Shown here piece after piece: positions 7,802 through 16,377 of a DNA stretch of 53,667 nucleotides (position 1 is the first letter of the stretch; the number at the start of each line of letters is the position of its first letter). The DNA is taken from NCBI GenBank assembly GCA_021325475.1, contig JAJPHA010000045.1, positions 1 to 53,667 of the forward strand, in the 5' to 3' direction. The position numbers and the translations under genes were made by a program. Below the pieces are notes generated by a model that did not search any database, had not been told where the DNA came from, and saw only the letters and a list, made by a program, of their open reading frames with translations. The DNA comes from Rhodanobacteraceae bacterium (GTDB lineage Bacteria > Pseudomonadota > Gammaproteobacteria > Xanthomonadales > Rhodanobacteraceae).

Positions 7802-8752
7802 ATGCCGCCGCTCGCCGCCACGCCGTACGCCGAGCTCGTCCCGGAGGCGGTGCTGGCCGCGGTCGAATCGCTCGGTCTGCGCAGCGACGGGCGCCTGCTC
7901 GCGCTCAACAGCTTCGAGAATCGCGTCTACCAGGTCGGCCTCGAAGGCGCGCCGCCGCTGGTGGTCAAGTTCTATCGCGCCGGGCGCTGGAGCGACGCGG
8001 CGATCCTCGAGGAGCACGCCTTCGTCCGCGAGCTGGCGGATGCGGAACTGCCGGTGGTCGCGCCGCTGCGCTACGCCGATTCCACTTTGCAGCATTGTGG
8101 AAATTTCCGCTTCGCCCTGTATCCGCGTCAGGGCGGGCGTGCGCCGGAGCTGGAATCGGCCGAGCACCTGGCGTGGATGGGGCGTCTGCTCGCGCGCCTG
8201 CACGGCGTCGGCGCGCGCCGGCCGTTCCGGTGCCGCGGCGCCATCGACCGCGCCGGCTTCGTCGCGGCGCCGGCGCGCGCGGTGCTCGCCTCGCCGCTGC
8301 TGCCGCCGGCGTTGCGCGAGCCGTATGCGCGGGCGATCGCGGCGCTCGATGCGCGGATCGCCGCCGGCTTCGCCGCGGTCGGTGCCGTGGCGTCGCTGCG
8401 GCTGCACGGCGACTGCCACGCCGGCAACGTGCTGTGGACCGACGCCGGACCGCATCTGGTCGATCTCGACGACGCGCGCATGGGCCCGGCGGTGCAGGAT
8501 CTGTGGATGCTGGCGCCGACGCCGCGGGCGCTCGAGGCGTTGCTCGAAGGCTATGCCGAGTTCCGCGACTTCGACCGGCGCGAGCTTGCCCTGATCGAAC
8601 CGTTGCGGCTGATGCGCCAGATCCACTACGCCGGCTGGATCGCGCAGCGCTGGGACGACCCCGCGTTTCCGCGCGCGTTCCCGTTCGTCGCCGAGCCGCG
8701 CTGGTGGGAGGAGCACCTCGACGATCTGCGCGAGGCGGCCGCGCGCGACTGA
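7802..8752 (+). CDS. srkA: Stress response kinase A (YihE family)
   Basis: A 316-residue aminoglycoside-phosphotransferase-fold Ser/Thr kinase. Recognisable blocks are LALNSFENRVYQVG (nucleotide loop), VVKFYRAGRW (the catalytic-lobe lysine), LEEHAFVREL, the catalytic HGDCHAGN, and the metal-binding DLDDARMGPAVQDLW. Length matches SrkA/YihE (about 325). The E. coli protein phosphorylates proteins and is linked to protection from stress-induced death. It starts 1 bp after the thioesterase stop. Codons at about 8081-8110 (S-T-L-Q-H-C-G-N-F-R) are much richer in A and T than the surroundings. Confidence 0.9.
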   Translation: MPPLAATPYAELVPEAVLAAVESLGLRSDGRLLALNSFENRVYQVGLEGAPPLVVKFYRAGRWSDAAILEEHAFVRELADAELPVVAPLRYADSTLQHCGNFRFALYPRQGGRAPELESAEHLAWMGRLLARLHGVGARRPFRCRGAIDRAGFVAAPARAVLASPLLPPALREPYARAIAALDARIAAGFAAVGAVASLRLHGDCHAGNVLWTDAGPHLVDLDDARMGPAVQDLWMLAPTPRALEALLEGYAEFRDFDRRELALIEPLRLMRQIHYAGWIAQRWDDPAFPRAFPFVAEPRWWEEHLDDLREAAARD

Positions 8753-8787
8753 GCGCGGTCGCCCGATCCCGCGACGCGCGTGCTGCA

Positions 8788-8816
8788 TTGCGGCGCAACC
8801 GGTGGCTGGCTACCAT
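8788..8816 (+). promoter_or_regulatory. Candidate sigma-70 promoter giving a leaderless acyltransferase mRNA
   Basis: TTGCGG (8788-8793), a 17-bp spacer and TACCAT (8811-8816). The predicted start site, 7-9 bases past the -10, falls at or next to the ATG at 8825, and no ribosome site is visible between them. Confidence 0.4.
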
Positions 8817-8824
8817 CGCCGACA

Positions 8825-9631
8825 ATGGACACGACGCTCCGTCCCGCTCCCGCGGCCCGCGATGCCCTGCGCCCGCTGCGCTATCTGTGGCGGGTGCCGC
8901 TGCTGATCGCGCACGTCGTGCTGGCGGTGCCGATCGCGCTCGCGGTGTTCAATCCGCTGGCGCGGCGGATCGCGATCCGCGGCGAGCGGCTCGATCACTG
9001 GATGACGCGCTGGTGGTCGCGGCGCCTGCTGCGCGTGTTCGGTCTGCGCGCGGTCGCCCGCGGCGCGCCGCTGCCCGGGGCGGTGCTGTTCGTCGCCAAT
9101 CACGTGTCGTGGCTGGACATCGAGCTGATGCACAGCGCGCGCATCATGAGCTTCGTCGCCAAGGCCGAGATCGCGCGCTGGCCGCTGATCGGCTGGCTCG
9201 CCACGCGCGCCGGCACGATCTACCACCGGCGCGGCAGCGCGCACTCGCTCGCCGCGGTGATGGAGCGCGTCGTCGCGCGCCTGCGCGAAGGCATGGCGGT
9301 GGGCGTGTTCCCGGAAGGCGGCACCGGACCGGGCGACCGCGTGCGCACCTTCCACGCGCGCATCTTCCAGGTGGCGGCGACGGCCGGCGTGCCGGTGCAG
9401 CCGGTGGCGCTGTGGTACGGCGAGCATGGCTCCGGGACGATGGATCCGCGCATGGCGTTCGCGCCGCAGGAGTCGTTCTTCGCCAACGCCATGCGCCTGC
9501 TCGGCGAACCCGCGCGCGAGGCCGGCGTGCATTTCCTCGAACCGCTCGCGGTTCACGATGGCGACCGGCGCACTGCGGCGCAGACCGCGCGGCTGCGCAT
9601 CGCCGAGGCATTGCAGTTGCCGGCGCCATGA
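8825..9631 (+). CDS. 1-acyl-sn-glycerol-3-phosphate acyltransferase (PlsC family)
   Basis: A 268-residue membrane-associated acyltransferase. After an Arg/Pro-rich start there is a hydrophobic segment (about residues 22-45). Family motifs follow: NHVSWLD (motif I, H-x4-D) near residues 90-96, GTIYHRRGS, the FPEGGTGPGD block (motif III) and VPVQPVALWY (motif IV). Family members transfer a fatty acyl chain to lysophosphatidate at the inner membrane. The start ATG 8825 has no upstream ribosome site but sits immediately after a promoter-like sequence. Its stop overlaps the start of the hydrolase gene (ATGA at 9628). A genome normally has several PlsC paralogues, so this need not be the essential one. 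Confidence 0.85.
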   Translation: MDTTLRPAPAARDALRPLRYLWRVPLLIAHVVLAVPIALAVFNPLARRIAIRGERLDHWMTRWWSRRLLRVFGLRAVARGAPLPGAVLFVANHVSWLDIELMHSARIMSFVAKAEIARWPLIGWLATRAGTIYHRRGSAHSLAAVMERVVARLREGMAVGVFPEGGTGPGDRVRTFHARIFQVAATAGVPVQPVALWYGEHGSGTMDPRMAFAPQESFFANAMRLLGEPAREAGVHFLEPLAVHDGDRRTAAQTARLRIAEALQLPAP

Positions 9632-10641
9632 GTTCGGCGGGCGAGTTCCGGCCGCGCGCGCTGTTGCGCAATCCGCATCTGCAATCGGTGCTGGCTTCCA
9701 GCGGCATGCGCCGCCTGCTGTTCCGGCGCCGGCGCATGGCGCTCGAGGGCGGCGCGCGCGAGCACATCCTCGACTGCGGCCACGGCGTGCGCCTGCAGGG
9801 CTTCCACACCGCGCAAAGCATCCTGCCGCGGCCGCGCGCGCTCGCCGTGCTGCTGCACGGCTGGGAGGGCAGCGCGCGCTCGAGCTATCTGCTGCACACC
9901 GGCAGCCGCCTGCTCGCCGCCGGTTGCGACGTGTTCCGTCTGAATTTCCGCGATCACGGCGACACCCATCATCTCAACCCGGAGCTGTTCCACTCGTGCC
10001 GCATCGACGAGGTGGTCGGCGCGGTGCGGCGCGTGGCCGAACGCTTCGCCGTGCGCCCGCTGGTGCTCGGCGGCTTCTCGCTCGGCGGCAATTTCGCCTT
10101 GCGCGTGGCGCTGCGCGCGCCGCAGGCGGGCATTCCGCTCGCCTGGGTGTTCGCGGTGTGTCCGGTGATCAGTCCGGGCGCCGGCCTCGCCGCGATCGAG
10201 AGCGCGCCGTGGTTCTACGAGCACTACTTCCTGCGCAAGTGGCGCGAGTCGCTCAAGCGCAAGCAGCGCCTGTTCCCGGAACGGCCGCTGTTCGCGCCGG
10301 AGGAACTGCGCCGCAACCTGCGCGAGCTGACCCGCCGCCTGGTCGAGCGCCATACCGCGTTCGGCACGCTCGAGAACTACCTCGACGGCTACTCGATCGC
10401 CGGCGACCGGCTCGCCGGCCTCGCGGTGCCGGCGACGATCCTGACCGCGGCGGACGACCCGGTGATTCCGGTGGCGGAATTTCGCGAGCTCACGCTGCCG
10501 CCGACGGCCGAGCTCACCATCGTGCCGCACGGCGGCCACTGCGGCTTCATCCGCGATTTCAGCCTGCGCAGTTGGGCCGAGGACTTTCTCCTCGCGCGGC
10601 TGGAGCGCCTGCTCGCGCCGGGTGCGCCATCGTCGCCGTGA
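9628..10641 (+). CDS. Alpha/beta hydrolase, YheT-like
   Basis: A 337-residue alpha/beta-hydrolase of the YheT/EMB8 group. The family opening LRNPHLQSVL is near residue 14. The substrate-side loop LLHGWEGSARSSYLL is followed by FRLNFRDHGDTHHLNPELFHS, a characteristic block. The nucleophile elbow is GFSLGGN with serine near residue 153; the acid is in TAADDPVIP and the histidine in HGGHCGFI. The substrate is unknown. Start ATG 9628 overlaps the acyltransferase stop by 4 bp, suggesting coupled translation and a role in lipid or ester metabolism; that link is inference. Confidence 0.87.
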   Translation: MSSAGEFRPRALLRNPHLQSVLASSGMRRLLFRRRRMALEGGAREHILDCGHGVRLQGFHTAQSILPRPRALAVLLHGWEGSARSSYLLHTGSRLLAAGCDVFRLNFRDHGDTHHLNPELFHSCRIDEVVGAVRRVAERFAVRPLVLGGFSLGGNFALRVALRAPQAGIPLAWVFAVCPVISPGAGLAAIESAPWFYEHYFLRKWRESLKRKQRLFPERPLFAPEELRRNLRELTRRLVERHTAFGTLENYLDGYSIAGDRLAGLAVPATILTAADDPVIPVAEFRELTLPPTAELTIVPHGGHCGFIRDFSLRSWAEDFLLARLERLLAPGAPSSP

Positions 10642-10662
10642 CGGCGGCGGCCGTCGCTGCGG

Positions 10663-10668
10663 CATAAT
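10663..10668 (+). promoter_or_regulatory. Candidate -10 element for the TPR gene
   Basis: CATAAT in an otherwise very GC-rich 71-bp gap, about 45 bp before the TPR gene. No convincing -35 element was found. Confidence 0.35.
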
Positions 10669-10712
10669 AGCCGGCCCGTCCGAACCTCGGCGGCTGGAGC
10701 CGCTTGCCGCGC

Positions 10713-11714
10713 ATGTCGCTGGAAACCGCCCTCGATCTGCATCGCCACGGCGAACTCGACGCCGCCGAGCGGGCCTACCGCGCGCATCTCGCCGAAGCGC
10801 CCGACGACGCCGATGCGCTGTACCTGCTCGGCGTGCTGCGCCAGCAACGCGGCGCCGGCGACGAGGCGGAGACCCTGCTCCGCCAGGCGATCGCGCGTGC
10901 GCCGGACGTGGCGCGCTATCACCTCGCGCTCGGCGGCGTGCACATGCATCGCGGCGACGAGGCCGCGGCCGCGGCCTGTTTCGAGGCCGCGCTCGCGCTC
11001 GATCCGAATTGCGCCGAGGCGCACGGCGCGCTCGGCCATCTCGCCTTCCTCGGCGGCGACACCGCCGCGGCCGAGCAACGCTTCCGCATCGGCCGCCGCG
11101 TCGAGGAAGACGATCCGCTGATCCTGCTCGGCCTCGGCAACGTCCATCTCGCCCGCAACGACCCGGCGAACGCGGCCAAATTCCTCACCCGCGCGGCCGA
11201 ACGCCGGCCGGACGACGCCGCGATCCAGACCAGCCTCGGGCGTGCCTACTTCGAGCAGGGCGCGTTCGCCTTCGCCGAGCAGGCGTTCGCCAATGCGCTC
11301 CGGCTGCGCCCGGAGTTGAGTCTCGCCCGCCTGTATCTGGCGCGGGCGAAGCTGCGCCAGGGCAAGCTCGAGGAGGCGCGCGCCGGGTTCGCCGCACTGG
11401 CCGAGGCGGGCACGCAGCCGTTCGGCGCCTACGCCGGTCTCGGCGACGTGGCGCGGCAGCAGGGCCAGGTGGTCAAGGCGCTCAAGTTCTACCGTCGCGC
11501 GCTCGCGCTCGATCCGGCACATCCCGGCGCGATCAACGCCTGCGCCTGGTGCATGGAGTGGCTGGGCGATCTCGCCGGTGCGGCGCAGTATCTCGCCACC
11601 GGTCTCGAACACGCGCCCCACGCCGACGAACTGCGCCGTCCGCTCGCCGAATTGCTCGAACGCCTCGGCCGCAGCGACGAGGCGGCGCGGGTGCGCGGGG
11701 TGCCGGGCGCATGA
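10713..11714 (+). CDS. Tetratricopeptide-repeat protein
   Basis: A 333-residue protein made almost wholly of about nine TPR-type units of 34 residues (for example ALYLLGVLRQQRGAGDEAETLLRQAIARAP and AEAHGALGHLAFLGGDTAAAEQRFRIG). No signal peptide or membrane helix is seen, so it is probably a cytoplasmic scaffold. Two starts are possible: ATG 10713 (chosen) with GGAG 14 bases upstream, or TTG 10704 with the same GGAG only 5 bases upstream. It overlaps the next gene by 4 bp (ATGA at 11711). That gene also starts with TPR units and carries a hydroxylase domain, so the two products probably work together; this is inferred from coupling only. Confidence 0.8.
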   Translation: MSLETALDLHRHGELDAAERAYRAHLAEAPDDADALYLLGVLRQQRGAGDEAETLLRQAIARAPDVARYHLALGGVHMHRGDEAAAAACFEAALALDPNCAEAHGALGHLAFLGGDTAAAEQRFRIGRRVEEDDPLILLGLGNVHLARNDPANAAKFLTRAAERRPDDAAIQTSLGRAYFEQGAFAFAEQAFANALRLRPELSLARLYLARAKLRQGKLEEARAGFAALAEAGTQPFGAYAGLGDVARQQGQVVKALKFYRRALALDPAHPGAINACAWCMEWLGDLAGAAQYLATGLEHAPHADELRRPLAELLERLGRSDEAARVRGVPGA

Positions 11715-12826
11715 ACGCGCCGCTCACGCCCGCGCTGGAGAGCGAGTTCGCCGCGGCGCGCAACGCCTTGGAGGCCGGCAGGCTCGACGAGGCGATCGGG
11801 CGTTATGCGGCCGCGCTCGCGGCGGCGCCGGAGGTCTTCGTTGCGCGCTTGCACTATGCCTATGCGCTGGAAACCGCCGGCCGCGCGGACGAGGCGCTGC
11901 TGCAGTACTACCGGGCCATCAATCAGGCGCAGGCGCGCGGCCGCTGGCGGGACGAGGCGACCACCGCACCGGCGCTGCGGCCGCTCGTGCTGCACGCGAT
12001 GGGCTTCGTCGATGCCGGGCGGCGGCGTCGCTTCGAAGCGGCCATCGCGCCCTGGCTCACGCGTCTGGACGCGGCGGCCCGCGATCGCCTGACGCGCTGT
12101 CTCGGCTTCTATCTCGGCGAGATCGCGCCGGCGTATCCGGATCCGCGGCAGCGGCCGAAATTCCTGTATTACCCCGGTCTGCCGACCACGCCATACTTCG
12201 CCCGCGAGCTGTTTCCCTGGTACGCCGAGCTCGAGGCGAACACCGAAACCATCCGCGCCGAGCTCGCCGCCGTGCTCGCCGATCGCGCGCAGCTCGAACC
12301 GTTCCTCAAGATCGAGACGCCGGAGGAGGTGCCGAAATATCTCGGCGGCGGCCCGCAGGGCCGGCCAGCGTGGGATGCGTTCTTCTTCTATCGCCATGGC
12401 CGCCGCTACGACGACAATTGCGCCCGCTGTCCGTGCACCGCGGCGCTGCTCGACCGGCTGCCGCTCGCGCGCATCCCCGAGCACGCGCCGGAGGTGTGCT
12501 TCTCCGTGCTCGCGCCGGGTACGCACATCCTCAAGCACCACGGCTCGACCAATACGCGGCTGGTCACGCATCTGCCGCTGATCGTGCCGCCCGACTGCGC
12601 GCTCGATGTCGGCGGCGAGCGGCATGTCTGGCAGGAAGGCCGCTGCGTCACCTTCGACGACACCTTCGAGCATGAGGCCTGGAATCGCAGCGACCAGACC
12701 CGGGTGGTGTTGATCCTCGATGTCTGGAACCCCCACCTCGGTGCGGCCGAACGCGAGGCCGTCGCCGCCCTGGTCACGGCGATCCGGCGCTTCAATCGCG
12801 AAAGCGGGGTGATCGGCGAAGACTGA
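11711..12826 (+). CDS. TPR-domain aspartyl/asparaginyl beta-hydroxylase (AspH family)
   Basis: A 371-residue 2-oxoglutarate and Fe(II)-dependent hydroxylase. Residues about 10-75 form TPR helices (ALEAGRLDEAIGRYAAALAAAPEVF). The C-terminal half is the AspH domain: FLYYPGLPTTPYF, then LAPGTHILKHHGSTNTRL with H276/H277, THLPLIVP, and FDDTFEHEAWN with H321. The two histidines about 45 residues apart match the AspH iron site, which lacks the usual acidic ligand. The arginine of NTRL is at a position that in the family helps bind 2-oxoglutarate. A Cys-rich stretch, NCARCPC near residues 237-243, sits before the catalytic core. The target is unknown: AspH relatives modify proteins, while LpxO relatives modify lipid A. 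It is translationally coupled to the upstream TPR gene. Confidence 0.85.
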   Translation: MNAPLTPALESEFAAARNALEAGRLDEAIGRYAAALAAAPEVFVARLHYAYALETAGRADEALLQYYRAINQAQARGRWRDEATTAPALRPLVLHAMGFVDAGRRRRFEAAIAPWLTRLDAAARDRLTRCLGFYLGEIAPAYPDPRQRPKFLYYPGLPTTPYFARELFPWYAELEANTETIRAELAAVLADRAQLEPFLKIETPEEVPKYLGGGPQGRPAWDAFFFYRHGRRYDDNCARCPCTAALLDRLPLARIPEHAPEVCFSVLAPGTHILKHHGSTNTRLVTHLPLIVPPDCALDVGGERHVWQEGRCVTFDDTFEHEAWNRSDQTRVVLILDVWNPHLGAAEREAVAALVTAIRRFNRESGVIGED

Positions 12827-12833
12827 ATCCTGC

Positions 12834-12854
12834 TTTGCACAAGATTAGTGCAAA
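12834..12854 (+). promoter_or_regulatory. NtrC-type operator upstream of glnA
   Basis: Perfect dyad TTTGCAC-AAGATTA-GTGCAAA, containing the TGCAC-N7-GTGCA halves of the enteric NtrC site. It is centred about 105 bp before the -24 element of the sigma-54 promoter, a normal enhancer distance. An inverted pair GGTGC/GCACC lies at 12879-12896. Confidence 0.8.
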
Positions 12855-12947
12855 TAGCGATGAAATTTCAGACGTCTTGGTGCAAAGCCCGGCACCGAGA
12901 ACCCCCGTTGGCCATTCAAGACATTGATTTCATTGGCAGGCCGCACT

Positions 12948-12963
12948 TGGCATCGGCATTGCT
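12948..12963 (+). promoter_or_regulatory. Sigma-54 (-24/-12) promoter of glnA
   Basis: TGGCATCGGCATTGCT: GG at 12949-12950 and GC at 12961-12962, separated by exactly 10 bases, matching the sigma-54 consensus TGGCAC-N5-TTGC. Transcription should start near 12974, leaving a short leader with the ribosome site GGAGGTG (12983-12989). Confidence 0.8.
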
Positions 12964-12995
12964 CTCGGGACGCACCCCATCCGGAGGTGTTTCCC

Positions 12996-14405
12996 ATGAA
13001 AGCCAATGAAGTGCTCGATCTGATCCGCAGCCGCAACATCGAATTCGTCGATTTCCGTTTCGCCGACATGCTCGGCAAACAACACCACGTGACCTTCCCG
13101 GTGCATGCCGTGGACGCCGGCACGTTCGAGGACGGCAAGATGTTCGACGGCTCCTCGATCACCGGCTGGAAGGGCATCAACGATTCCGACATGGTGCTGA
13201 TGCCCGACGCCGGCACCGCCGTGGTCGATCCGTTCGCCGCGCATCCGACCCTCATTCTCACCTGCGACGTGCTCGAGCCGTCGACGATGCAGGCGTATGC
13301 GCGCTGCCCGCGCTCGATCGCCAAGCGCGCCGAGGCCTACCTCAAATCGACCGGTGTGGCCGACACCGCGTTCTTCGGGCCGGAGCCGGAATTCTTCGTG
13401 TTCGATGCGGTGCGCTGGCGCAACGACATGCAGGGCGCCGGTTTCAGCATCGAATCGGAGGAAGGCGCGTGGAGCTCGAACCGCAAGTTCGAGGAAGGCA
13501 ATGCCGGCCATCGTCCCGGCATCAAGGGCGGGTATTTCCCGGTCGCGCCGGTCGATTCGCTCACCGACCTGCGCGCGGAGATGTGCAAGACGCTCGCGGC
13601 GATGGGGCTCACCGTCGAGGTGCATCACCACGAGGTAGCGACCGCCGGCCAGTGCGAGATCGGCACGCGCTTCAACACGCTGGTGACCAAGGCCGACGAG
13701 TTGCTCACGCTCAAGTACGTCATCAAGAACGTGGCGCATGCGCACGGCAAGACCGCCACGTTCATGCCGAAGCCGATCGTCGGCGACAATGGCTCGGGCA
13801 TGCACGTGCACCAGTCGCTGGCCAAAGGCGGCACCAACCTGTTCGCCGGCGATCTGTACGGCGGCCTGTCGCAACTGGCGCTGTACTACATCGGCGGCAT
13901 CTTCAAGCACGCGCGCGCGATCAACGCCTTCACCAATTCCACCACCAACAGCTACAAGCGCCTGGTGCCGGGCTTCGAGGCGCCGGTGATGCTCGCCTAC
14001 AGCGCGCGCAACCGCTCGGCGAGCTGCCGCATTCCGTTCGTGCATTCGCCGAAGGGGCGGCGCATCGAGGTGCGCTTCCCCGATCCGATGAATTCGGGCT
14101 ACCTCGCCTTCACCGCGATGATGATGGCCGGCATCGACGGCATCCTCAACAAGATCGATCCGGGCGCGCCGATGGACAAGGACCTGTACGACCTGCCGCC
14201 GGAGGAGGAGAAGAACATTCCGACGGTGTGCTCGAGTCTGGACCAGGCGCTGGAAGCGCTCGACAAGGACCGCGCCTTCCTCAAGGCCGGCGGCGTGTTC
14301 TCGGACGACTTCATCGACGCCTACATCGAGACCAAGCTCGCCGAGGTCACCCGGTTCCGCGCGGCGACGCATCCGATCGAATTCCAGATGTACTATTCGA
14401 TCTGA
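12996..14405 (+). CDS. glnA: Type I glutamine synthetase
   Basis: Condenses ammonia and glutamate to glutamine at the cost of ATP; dodecameric and cytoplasmic. The 469 residues match the GSI-beta length. Visible blocks are [36 protein letters not shown] (metal glutamates), [46 protein letters not shown], and [10 protein letters not shown]. The adenylylation segment [14 protein letters not shown], with the modified tyrosine near residue 395, is present, so GlnE-type control is expected. ATG 12996 follows GGAGGTG by 6 bases. A sigma-54 promoter and an NtrC-type site lie upstream, and ntrBC is 2.2 kb downstream. Confidence 0.98.
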   Translation: MKANEVLDLIRSRNIEFVDFRFADMLGKQHHVTFPVHAVDAGTFEDGKMFDGSSITGWKGINDSDMVLMPDAGTAVVDPFAAHPTLILTCDVLEPSTMQAYARCPRSIAKRAEAYLKSTGVADTAFFGPEPEFFVFDAVRWRNDMQGAGFSIESEEGAWSSNRKFEEGNAGHRPGIKGGYFPVAPVDSLTDLRAEMCKTLAAMGLTVEVHHHEVATAGQCEIGTRFNTLVTKADELLTLKYVIKNVAHAHGKTATFMPKPIVGDNGSGMHVHQSLAKGGTNLFAGDLYGGLSQLALYYIGGIFKHARAINAFTNSTTNSYKRLVPGFEAPVMLAYSARNRSASCRIPFVHSPKGRRIEVRFPDPMNSGYLAFTAMMMAGIDGILNKIDPGAPMDKDLYDLPPEEEKNIPTVCSSLDQALEALDKDRAFLKAGGVFSDDFIDAYIETKLAEVTRFRAATHPIEFQMYYSI

Positions 14406-14413
14406 GGTGCCTG

Positions 14414-14443
14414 GGCTCCCCGTCGCCGGCGCGGCGGGGAGCC
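14414..14443 (+). terminator. Hairpin after glnA
   Basis: GGCTCCCCG (14414-14422) pairs with CGGGGAGCC (14435-14443) around a GC-rich loop, starting 9 bp after the glnA stop. No T-run follows, so it may attenuate or protect the glnA transcript 3' end more than terminate fully. Confidence 0.5.
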
Positions 14444-14467
14444 TGAACCGATTTGCGGAGGACGCCG

Positions 14468-16291
14468 ATGCGGCGCCGCAGTTTGCTTAAGGGGATGGCC
14501 GCGCTGCCGGCGCTGTCGCTGCTGCCGCGGCGGTTGCTCGCGCGCGGCGCGCCGGCACGCCGGCGCCGGGTGCGCCCGGGCGATCCCGATTGGCCGGACG
14601 CCGCGGAATGGCAGCGGCTGCGGCAGGCGGTGGGCGGCAACCTGTTTGCCGGTGAGGCGCTGTTCGCGGCCTGCGTCGCGGATGCGGCCGGCGCGGCTTG
14701 CGCGGCGGCGAAGGCGAACATCACCAATCCGTTCTATCTCGGCGACCAGCCCTGCGGCACCCAGGTTTCCGGTTGGCTCGACGCCTGGACGCCGGCGCCG
14801 AGCGCCTACGTGATCCGAGCCCGATCCGCCGCGGATGTCGCCGCCGGCGTCGATTTCGCGCGCGAACACGGCCTGCGGCTGGTGATCAAGGGGACCGGAC
14901 ACAGTTATCAGGGCACCTCCAACGCCGCCGATTCGCTCCTGATCTGGACCCGCGCGATGAATGCGATCACGCTGCACGAGGGCTTCGTCCCGCAGGGCTG
15001 CGCCGGCGACTTCGCGCCGGAGCCGGCGGTCAGCGCCGAAGCCGGAGCGTTGTGGATCGACCTGTACGACGCCGTGACGACACGCGCCGGTCGCTACGTG
15101 CAAGGCGGCGGTTGCGCGGACGTCGGCGTGGCGGGTCTGGTCCAGAGCGGCGGCTTCGGCAGTTTCTCCAAGGGCTTCGGCACCGCCGCGGCGAGTCTGC
15201 TGGAAGCCGAGCTGGTGACCGCGGACGGCGCCGTGCGGGTGGTCAACGCCAAGCGCGATCCCGATCTGTTCTGGGCGATCAAGGGTGGCGGCGGCGGCAG
15301 TTGGGGAGTGATCACCCGTGTCACGCTCCGCACCCATCCGCTGCCGGAGTACTTCGGCGGCGTCGGCGGCGCGATCCGGGCCCGGTCCGATGCCGCGTTC
15401 CGCGCGCTGGTCGCGCGCTTCGTGGCGTTCTACGCCGAGCGGCTGCACGACCCGCACTGGGGCGAACAGGTCGCGCTCGGTCCAGACAATACCTTGCGCC
15501 TCGGCATGGTCTGCCAGGGGCTCGACGCGGCGCAGGCCGAGCGGACCTGGCAGCCGTTCTTCGCCTGGGTGCAGGCCGCGCCGGCAGAATTCGACATCGT
15601 CGAGCCGCTCGGCACCGGCGTGCGCGAGGCGCGGCGCTGGTGGGCCGTGGCCGGCAACGAATTCATGATCCCCGATCCGCGTCCCGACGCGCCGAAGACG
15701 CACGGCTGGTGGCGCGGCGATCAGGAGCAGGTCGGCGCCTTTCTGCACGGCTTCGATTCGCTCTGGCTGCCGGCTGCGCTGTTGCGGCGTGCCGAGCAAC
15801 CGCGTCTCGTCGATGCCCTCATTGCCGCCAGCCGGCACCAGCGCGTGCAGTTGCACTTCAACAAGGGCCTGAGTGGCGCGCCGGCCGAGGTCGTCGCCGC
15901 CGCGCGCGCCACCGCGACGAATCCGGCGGTGTGCGAGGCCTTTGCTCTCGCCATCCTGGCCGATGGCGAAGGTCCGGCCTATCCCGGCTTGCCGCGGCCG
16001 GCGCCGGATCGGGAGCGGGCGCGGCGCAACGCGCGCGCCATCGACCGGGCCACGGCGGAATTGCGCAAGGTCGCCCCGGCCGGCGGGTCCTACGTCTCCG
16101 AAAGCAATTACTTCAATCCGTCCTGGCAACGCGCATTCTGGGGCGAACACTATCCGCGGCTGCGCCGGATCAAGGACCGCTACGACCCCGAAGGCCTGTT
16201 CTTCGTGCACCACGGCGTCGGCAGCGAAGACTGGAGCGCGGACGGCTTTGCGCGATTGTCGTCTCGGGAGGGTCGGATCCCATCCCCATAG
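14468..16291 (+). CDS. Tat-exported FAD-linked oxidase with BBE domain
   Basis: A 607-residue flavoprotein of the berberine-bridge/PCMH type. It starts with a twin-arginine signal, RRRSLLKGMAALPALSLL, so it should be exported folded. The FAD-binding PCMH domain follows: APSAYVIRARSAADV, then KGTGHSYQGTSN with the histidine that can bind FAD covalently, VQGGGCADVGVAGLVQSGGFGSFSKGFG, and the loop KGGGGGSWGVIT. The C-terminal BBE segment is YVSESNYFNPSWQRAFWGEHYPRL. The substrate is unknown. ATG 14468 has a strong ribosome site (GGAGGA, 14457-14462). The last residues (about REGRIPSP) and the stop are encoded by an intergenic repeat, so the original C-terminus was probably different. It sits between glnA and ntrBC. 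Confidence 0.85.
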   Translation: MRRRSLLKGMAALPALSLLPRRLLARGAPARRRRVRPGDPDWPDAAEWQRLRQAVGGNLFAGEALFAACVADAAGAACAAAKANITNPFYLGDQPCGTQVSGWLDAWTPAPSAYVIRARSAADVAAGVDFAREHGLRLVIKGTGHSYQGTSNAADSLLIWTRAMNAITLHEGFVPQGCAGDFAPEPAVSAEAGALWIDLYDAVTTRAGRYVQGGGCADVGVAGLVQSGGFGSFSKGFGTAAASLLEAELVTADGAVRVVNAKRDPDLFWAIKGGGGGSWGVITRVTLRTHPLPEYFGGVGGAIRARSDAAFRALVARFVAFYAERLHDPHWGEQVALGPDNTLRLGMVCQGLDAAQAERTWQPFFAWVQAAPAEFDIVEPLGTGVREARRWWAVAGNEFMIPDPRPDAPKTHGWWRGDQEQVGAFLHGFDSLWLPAALLRRAEQPRLVDALIAASRHQRVQLHFNKGLSGAPAEVVAAARATATNPAVCEAFALAILADGEGPAYPGLPRPAPDRERARRNARAIDRATAELRKVAPAGGSYVSESNYFNPSWQRAFWGEHYPRLRRIKDRYDPEGLFFVHHGVGSEDWSADGFARLSSREGRIPSP

Positions 16292-16377
16292 TGCCTGCCT
16301 TCGGCGGCGGAGCCGCACCCCCACAACCCCCAGCAAACCCTTGCGCAGCAAGGGTTTGATGGCCCCCTTGACTTAAG
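16266..16377 (+). repeat. Intergenic hairpin repeat, locus A, first unit
   Basis: Begins inside the 3' end of the flavin-oxidase gene. It holds the core CCACAACCCCC, then a perfect 10-bp stem CAAACCCTTG (16334-16343) / CAAGGGTTTG (16349-16358) with loop CGCAG. The following palindrome (CCCCCTTGACTTAAGG) is decayed. It is directly followed by a second, fuller unit. Confidence 0.85.
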
